Assembly: GCF_003254545.1 (NCBI RefSeq)
Contig: NZ_QJRH01000067.1
Location: 1-64,000, forward strand
Origin: Flavobacterium tistrianum
GTDB taxonomy: Bacteria; Bacteroidota; Bacteroidia; Flavobacteriales; Flavobacteriaceae
Direction of reading: 5' to 3'
DNA: 64,000 bases
Position 1 is the first letter of the stretch. Each line of letters starts with the position of its first letter. Made by a program: the position numbers and the translations under genes. Shown here piece by piece: positions 59,922-64,000 of the stretch. The notes under the pieces were generated by a model. That model had not been told where the DNA came from, ran no database searches, and saw only the letters and a list, made by a program, of their open reading frames with translations.

Positions 59922-60449
59922 ATGAAATACAATATAGATACTATAGCTCCAGAAAGTAAATTTTTGTTTTTCTGGGGACATCAGCCAAGCAAAGACGGAA
60001 CGGTTACTAAAACTTGTTTCAGCCAATGGTGGTTAAGTTCTTTTGAAGTGGAAGGTGTGATTTACAAAACAGCCGAACATTGGATGATGGCAAAAAAGGC
60101 AGAATTGTTTAAAGATCAGGAGATTTTAGAAAAGATCATAAAATGTAATTCACCTGCTGAAGCCAAAAAATTAGGCCGTAAAGTGAGAAATTACGATGAT
60201 ACAATCTGGTTGGAAAACCGATTTGAAATTGTAAAAGAAGGAAACTTTCACAAATTCGATCAAAATCAAGATTTGAAAACTTTTCTGTTAAGCACAAACG
60301 ACAGGATTATTGTAGAAGCAAGTCCCGTAGATTCAATCTGGGGAATCGGAATGGCAAGCGATCATACAGATGCTTTAAATCCTGAAAAATGGAAAGGTTT
60401 GAATCTTTTAGGTTTTGCTTTGATGGAGATTAGGGATGAATTGAGATAA
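59922..60449 (+). CDS. NADAR-domain protein (YbiA-like)
   Basis: 175 residues covering one NADAR domain (DUF1768/YbiA family). Signatures are FFWGHQPSKDG, SQWWLSSFEVEG, TAEHWMMAKKAELF (the family's E-x-W-M-M core), IKCNSPAEAKKLGRKVRNYD and WGIGMASDHTDA. NADAR proteins hydrolyse N-glycosidic bonds; some remove ADP-ribose from guanine in DNA as antitoxins to DarT1-like toxins, others (YbiA) act on riboflavin intermediates. Its neighbours (macrodomain 10 bases downstream, Nudix, KptA, NAMPT) favour an ADP-ribose role. No toxin gene is seen nearby. Cytosolic. Confidence 0.9.
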   Translation: MKYNIDTIAPESKFLFFWGHQPSKDGTVTKTCFSQWWLSSFEVEGVIYKTAEHWMMAKKAELFKDQEILEKIIKCNSPAEAKKLGRKVRNYDDTIWLENRFEIVKEGNFHKFDQNQDLKTFLLSTNDRIIVEASPVDSIWGIGMASDHTDALNPEKWKGLNLLGFALMEIRDELR

Positions 60450-60459
60450 ACTTTGAAAG

Positions 60460-60990
60460 ATGGAAATTGAACTTCTTAAAGCGGATATAACAGAAATTGA
60501 AGTTGATGCAATTGTTAATGCAGCCAATACTTCTTTATTGGGTGGAGGCGGAGTTGACGGAGCGATTCACAGAAAGGGAGGGAAATCAATTTTAGAGGAA
60601 TGTATCCAGATTCGTAATAAGCAAGGAGGATGTAAAACTGGTGAAGCGGTTATAACAACGGCGGGAAATCTGCTTTCAAAATATGTTATTCATACAGTCG
60701 GTCCGGTTTGGAATGGAGATAAAGAAGAAAAATCTAAGTTATTAGCTGATTGCTATACGAATAGTTTGAATTTAGCCATTCAAAAAGGAATTAAATCTAT
60801 TGCTTTCCCGAATATAAGTACTGGAATTTATCATTTTCCAAAAGATAAAGCAGCAGAAATTGCAGTAAGAACTGTAAAAGATTTTGATAAATCAGATGAA
60901 ATAGAAAAGGTAATATTTGTCTGTTTCGATGATGAAAATTACAAGATTTACAAAAGCCTTTTGTTAATGTTCCAGCGGAACATTTCATAG
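60460..60990 (+). CDS. Macrodomain protein (ADP-ribose/O-acetyl-ADP-ribose deacetylase-like)
   Basis: 176 residues, a single MacroD-type domain: [20 protein letters not shown] (N20-A-A-N and the Gly-rich loop 28-32) and the second phosphate loop [12 protein letters not shown]. Family members hydrolyse O-acetyl-ADP-ribose, ADP-ribose-1''-phosphate or mono-ADP-ribosyl links. It starts 10 bases after the NADAR stop, a likely pair. Its last seven codons and stop are formed by an intruding REP-like hairpin (60967-60983), so the C-terminal tail FQRNIS is of repeat origin. Confidence 0.92.
   Translation: MEIELLKADITEIEVDAIVNAANTSLLGGGGVDGAIHRKGGKSILEECIQIRNKQGGCKTGEAVITTAGNLLSKYVIHTVGPVWNGDKEEKSKLLADCYTNSLNLAIQKGIKSIAFPNISTGIYHFPKDKAAEIAVRTVKDFDKSDEIEKVIFVCFDDENYKIYKSLLLMFQRNIS
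60967..60983. repeat. REP-like hairpin inside the macrodomain 3' end
   Basis: ATGTTCC-AGC-GGAACAT with the tail TTCATAGATAG. It encodes the final residues of the macrodomain protein; the stop codon TAG falls in the tail. Confidence 0.8.
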
Positions 60991-61019
60991 ATAGAAAAAA
61001 TGTGGATTTGGTTGAGTTT

Positions 61020-61036
61020 ACGTTCCGTAGGAACGT
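61020..61036. repeat. REP-like hairpin (GTTCC..GGAAC family)
   Basis: ACGTTCC-GTA-GGAACGT with the tail TTGATCAACAG, in the same orientation as and 53 bases from the copy at 60967. Confidence 0.8.
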
Positions 61037-61066
61037 TTGATCAACAGAATAATAATTAAAAAAATA

Positions 61067-61088
61067 AACACAATCACGTTATTGTGTT
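61067..61088. promoter_or_regulatory. Inverted repeat before the DUF4291 gene
   Basis: AACACAAT-CACGTT-ATTGTGTT: perfect 8-base arms with a 6-base spacer, 8 bases before ATG 61097. It could be an operator or a translational hairpin. The ACACAA half resembles one arm of operator 1. Confidence 0.5.
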
Positions 61089-61096
61089 CTAATAAA

Positions 61097-61744
61097 ATGA
61101 AAATAGAATTAAAAAAATATAGCGAGCAATTAGAAGAATGGCCAAAATCAGGTCATCATATAATGGCTCAGTATGATGATGAAAAAATAATAGTATATCA
61201 ATCGTATCGGAAAGAAATCGGTGAATTTGCCGTAAAAAATCAGTTTTTTGGAGGTGCTTTTAGTCTTGATAGAATGACGTGGATTAAACCTAACTTTCTT
61301 TGGATGATGTACAGAAATGGATGGGGAACTAAAGAAGGACAAGAAGTTGTTTTGGCAATTCATCTAAAAAGAGAGGCATTTGAGAAATATCTTCAAAACG
61401 CAGTTTATTCTTCTTATAATGCAGATTTAAACATGAGTTATGAAGAATGGCAAACAGAAGTGAAAACATCTTCAGTGCGTTTGCAGTGGGATCCAGATCA
61501 CGATCCCTACGGAGGAAAATTAGAAAGAAGGGCAATTCAGATCGGTTTGCGAGATGAATTTACAAGATCGTACTCCAAAGAAGATATTTTGTTAATCGAA
61601 GACATTTCTGATTTTGTAAAAGAGCAATATGAATTTGTTCAAAAAAGAGAATTGGAAAAATTATTGATTCCTGCTGAAAAGCCTCTTGTCTTTCGAGATT
61701 CAGAATTGAATAAAAAACTAAAAATTTCTGTAAATCATGAATGA
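61097..61744 (+). CDS. DUF4291 family protein
   Basis: The start is ATG 61097 (an upstream in-frame stretch from 61037 is mostly repeat-derived). 215 residues matching the DUF4291 family: IVYQSYRKEIGEFAVKNQFF, FGGAFSLDRMTWIKPNFLWM and MMYRNGWGTKEGQEVVLAIH are its hallmarks. A basic, aromatic centre suggests nucleotide or nucleic-acid binding; the function is not established. It overlaps kptA by 8 bases and belongs to the kptA / phosphatase / NAMPT operon. Cytosolic. Confidence 0.85.
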   Translation: MKIELKKYSEQLEEWPKSGHHIMAQYDDEKIIVYQSYRKEIGEFAVKNQFFGGAFSLDRMTWIKPNFLWMMYRNGWGTKEGQEVVLAIHLKREAFEKYLQNAVYSSYNADLNMSYEEWQTEVKTSSVRLQWDPDHDPYGGKLERRAIQIGLRDEFTRSYSKEDILLIEDISDFVKEQYEFVQKRELEKLLIPAEKPLVFRDSELNKKLKISVNHE

Positions 61745-62285
61745 AAATATAGCAAAGAGCGTCAGCAAGTTTTTAAGTTTGGTGCTCAGACATTCGCCAG
61801 AAAAAATCGGATTAAAATTAGATGAAAACGGTTGGGCAGATGTCAATGAATTAATAGAAAAATGTACTAAAAAAGGGAATCGTCTCGATGCCGAACTTTT
61901 AGATTACGTAGTAGAAAATAATGATAAAAAGCGGTTCGCTTATAACGAAGATAAATCTAAAATCCGTGCAAGTCAGGGACATTCGATTTCGGTTGAATTA
62001 AATTTAGCAGAAACAGAACCTTCAGAATATCTGTATCACGGAACCGTTGGAAAATTCATGGAAAACATTCAAAAAGAAGGATTGAAAAAAATGAACCGTC
62101 AGCATGTGCATCTTTCCAAAGACAAAGAAACCGCAACCAAAGTGGGAAGCAGAAGAGGAGTTCCGCAGATTCTGACCGTTAGAAGCGGCGCCATGCATAG
62201 AGACGGATTTAAATTTTATTTATCCGAAAACAATGTTTGGTTGACAGATGAAGTTCCAGCAAAGTATATCGAGTTTAAATCATGA
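61737..62285 (+). CDS. kptA: RNA 2'-phosphotransferase (KptA/Tpt1)
   Basis: 182 residues. KptA/Tpt1 transfers an internal 2'-phosphate from RNA to NAD+, giving nicotinamide and ADP-ribose-1'',2''-cyclic phosphate. The N-terminal lobe has SKFLSLVLRHSPEKIGL (R18, H19) and NGWADVNELI; RASQGHS (R77) and the NAD-binding lobe with YLYHGT, HVHLSKD and GSRRGVPQ (R139/R140) follow, matching the Arg-His-Arg-Arg set of the yeast enzyme. It overlaps DUF4291 by 8 bases and the phosphatase by 4. Its by-products are substrates for macrodomain-type enzymes and for NAD salvage, fitting the locus. Confidence 0.95.
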   Translation: MNENIAKSVSKFLSLVLRHSPEKIGLKLDENGWADVNELIEKCTKKGNRLDAELLDYVVENNDKKRFAYNEDKSKIRASQGHSISVELNLAETEPSEYLYHGTVGKFMENIQKEGLKKMNRQHVHLSKDKETATKVGSRRGVPQILTVRSGAMHRDGFKFYLSENNVWLTDEVPAKYIEFKS

Positions 62286-63013
62286 AAAGAACCTTAGTTT
62301 TTGGAGACATTCATGGCGGATTAAAAGCTTTGATTCAGTTATTGGAAAGAATTGATTATACAGAAAATGACCGATTTATTTTTCTAGGAGATTATGTCGA
62401 CGGTTGGAGCGAATCTAAACAGTTAATTGATTTTCTTATGGATTTATCTCAAAAACAGGAATGTATTTTTATAAAAGGAAATCATGATGCCTGGTGTCTG
62501 GAATGGTTGGAGAATGATGTTGTAAACGATATTTGGTTTTTGCACGGAGGAAAATCGACTATAGAAAGTTATGAGGGAATTGATTCTTCTCAAAAACAAA
62601 AACATCGTGATTTTTTCAATTCAATGAAGGATTACTTTGTAGACGAAAATAATAATTTGTTCATCCACGCTGGTTTTTCATCGATGCATGGTCCAAAAAA
62701 AGAACATTACAAAACCAATTATTCGTGGGATAGAACGTTGTGGGAAATGGCTTTGACAATGGATAAAAGAATTCAAAAAGATTCACTTTCATATCCAAAA
62801 CGATTACTGCTTTTTAATGAAATTTATATTGGTCACACGCCAACGCTTCATTATGATGTCGAAATTCCGATGCAAGGCTGTAATGTTTGGAATATCGATA
62901 CTGGAGCTGGTTTTTACGGAAAATTGACTTGTTTGGATGTTGAAACGAAAGTTTTTTGGCAGAGCGATGCTGTACAGACATTTTATCCAAATGAAAAAGG
63001 AAGAAATAAATAG
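62282..63013 (+). CDS. Calcineurin-like metallophosphoesterase
   Basis: 243 residues with metallophosphoesterase motifs: GDIHG (8-12), GDYVDGWSES (36-45), GNHD (66-69), a later FIHAGFSS and IGHTPT, supplying the two-metal site. Similar to Ser/Thr phosphatase/ApaH-type proteins. It overlaps kptA by 4 bases (ATGA), so translation is coupled. In this context it might remove phosphate from RNA ends or from ADP-ribose phosphates released after KptA, but the substrate is not shown by the sequence. The next frame starts 2 bases after its stop. Confidence 0.9.
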   Translation: MKRTLVFGDIHGGLKALIQLLERIDYTENDRFIFLGDYVDGWSESKQLIDFLMDLSQKQECIFIKGNHDAWCLEWLENDVVNDIWFLHGGKSTIESYEGIDSSQKQKHRDFFNSMKDYFVDENNNLFIHAGFSSMHGPKKEHYKTNYSWDRTLWEMALTMDKRIQKDSLSYPKRLLLFNEIYIGHTPTLHYDVEIPMQGCNVWNIDTGAGFYGKLTCLDVETKVFWQSDAVQTFYPNEKGRNK

Positions 63014-63015
63014 TC

Positions 63016-64000
63016 ATGAAGAAAATTTATAAAGCACCAGAAGAAATTCCCTTGCAAATTGATTTAAAAACCATTTTCTTAGCAGGTTCTATAGAGATGG
63101 ATAAAGCGGTTGATTGGCAGAAAAAATGCGAAGAATTACTGCAAGATCAATTTGTTGTTTTTAATCCAAGAAGAAATGAATGGGATAGCAGCTGGTCACA
63201 AACTATAGAAAATATTCATTTTAAGGAACAAGTAGATTGGGAACTTGATGCACTTGAAAAAGCAGATATTATTATTATGTATTTTGCAGACAATACAATG
63301 TCACCAATATCGTTGCTAGAGTTTGGACTCTATGCGCAATCGAATAAAATGAAAGTAGTTGTCGAAGAGAATTTCTGGCGAAAAGGCAATATCGATATTG
63401 TTTGCGAAAGATATTCGGTACAACAATTTAAAACATTAGAAGAGTTAATTCAGAATTTATTAAATAGAAAATATATGAACCCACTATTATTAACCGACGG
63501 TTACAAAGTTGACCACAGAAGACAATACCCAGACGGAACAACATTAGTATATTCTAACTGGACACCTCGTAAATCTAGATTAGAAGAAGTTGATGAAGTT
63601 GTATTTTTCGGATTGCAGTATTTCATTAAAAAATATATTATTCATGACTTTGAAGAGTATTTCTTTAAAAAGTCAAAAGAAGAAGTTGTAGCAAAATACG
63701 CTCGCAGAATCAATAATTATTTGGGCGAAAACCAAGTTGGAACTAAACATATTGAAGATTTACACGATTTAGGATACATTCCGATGGTTTTTAAAGCTTT
63801 GCCAGAAGGAGCAAGTGTGCCGTTGAGAGTGCCAATGTTTACTATGTATAATACTATTCCAGAGTTTTTCTGGCTGACAAATTATTTCGAAACTTTACTA
63901 TCTGCTGTAATCTGGCTTCCTTGTAACTCAGCTACAATTGCAAAAGAGTATAGAAAAGTTTTAGATAAATATGCAGACCAGACTTCATCTGTTCCAGAAT
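63016..64000 (+). CDS. Nucleoside 2-deoxyribosyltransferase-like domain fused in frame to nicotinamide phosphoribosyltransferase (3' end outside window)
   Basis: I translated the frame from ATG 63016 to the window end and found no stop. Residues 1-153 form a nucleoside 2-deoxyribosyltransferase-like domain: IFLAGSIEMDKAVDWQ, VFNPRRNEW, ADIIIMYFADNTMSP and the candidate nucleophile Glu in SLLEFGLYA. From M154 (ATG 63475) the chain matches nicotinamide phosphoribosyltransferase (NAMPT/NadV): LLLTDGYKVDHRRQYPDGT, VVFFGLQYFIKKYI, ALPEGASVP and FWLTNYFETLLSAVIW. NAMPT makes NMN from nicotinamide and PRPP. Either the product is a bifunctional fusion or translation also starts at ATG 63475. It begins 2 bases after the phosphatase stop. 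Confidence 0.88.
   Translation, partial: MKKIYKAPEEIPLQIDLKTIFLAGSIEMDKAVDWQKKCEELLQDQFVVFNPRRNEWDSSWSQTIENIHFKEQVDWELDALEKADIIIMYFADNTMSPISLLEFGLYAQSNKMKVVVEENFWRKGNIDIVCERYSVQQFKTLEELIQNLLNRKYMNPLLLTDGYKVDHRRQYPDGTTLVYSNWTPRKSRLEEVDEVVFFGLQYFIKKYIIHDFEEYFFKKSKEEVVAKYARRINNYLGENQVGTKHIEDLHDLGYIPMVFKALPEGASVPLRVPMFTMYNTIPEFFWLTNYFETLLSAVIWLPCNSATIAKEYRKVLDKYADQTSSVPE

Noticed and set aside
58197-64000. Phage or prophage origin of the NAD locus
   Set aside because: No integrase, structural or phage replication gene and no att-like repeat is visible, and base composition looks like the neighbours. Ancient transfer cannot be excluded.

Overview
The window reads as a chromosome segment of a Bacteroidota bacterium, most likely a Flavobacterium. 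The evidence is low G+C DNA, type IX secretion (T9SS) sorting domains, SusC/SusD outer-membrane pairs, -7 elements of the Bacteroidota form TAnnTTTG, few Shine-Dalgarno sites, and many short palindromic intergenic repeats. No rRNA, tRNA, CRISPR array, insertion sequence or prophage was recognised.

Layout. 1-9.2 kb: two large T9SS cargo proteins (a repeat adhesin cut by the window edge and a reprolysin-like metalloprotease) among housekeeping genes (cupin/JmjC-like protein, ribF, comF). 9.3-18.7 kb: glyS, a LytTR regulator with Glu at the phosphoacceptor site, a lipoprotein-type TPR histidine kinase overlapping its response regulator, thiL, two DinB-fold proteins and a WYL regulator. 18.8-21.9 kb: a three-gene unit encoding a divergent Lgt-like membrane protein, a radical SAM protein that resembles the tetraether-lipid-synthase (Tes) family, and a two-helix membrane peptide. 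This is a candidate undescribed lipid-modification system. 21.9-24.5 kb: a beta-barrel protein and lepA.

24.7-48.8 kb is a polysaccharide utilisation locus (PUL). Two paralogous Nudix-fold regulators with broken catalytic boxes diverge from susC, susD, a surface-glycan-binding lipoprotein, GH2, GH31, GH97, GH39, GH3, an SGNH acetylesterase and GH95. The enzymes are all exo-acting or debranching, fitting xyloglucan or highly branched glucuronoarabinoxylan oligosaccharides. Three copies of a ~105-bp hairpin repeat sit between the GH genes. 49-57.6 kb is mostly core genes (cvpA, pheS, gpsA), with an iron-type alcohol dehydrogenase and a periplasmic DJ-1/PfpI protein divergent from a LysR regulator.

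57.7-64 kb is an NAD/ADP-ribose locus. A Nudix regulator with an intact catalytic box precedes a promoter flanked by two matching 21-bp operators. Then come a short PRPP-synthetase homologue, a NADAR protein, a macrodomain, a DUF4291 protein, RNA 2'-phosphotransferase KptA, a metallophosphatase, and one continuous frame joining a nucleoside 2-deoxyribosyltransferase-like domain to a nicotinamide phosphoribosyltransferase. The set suggests recycling of ADP-ribose and nicotinamide to NAD+, possibly by ADP-ribose pyrophosphorylation as in the phage NARP1 pathway. This and the Lgt/radical SAM unit are the two strongest leads.
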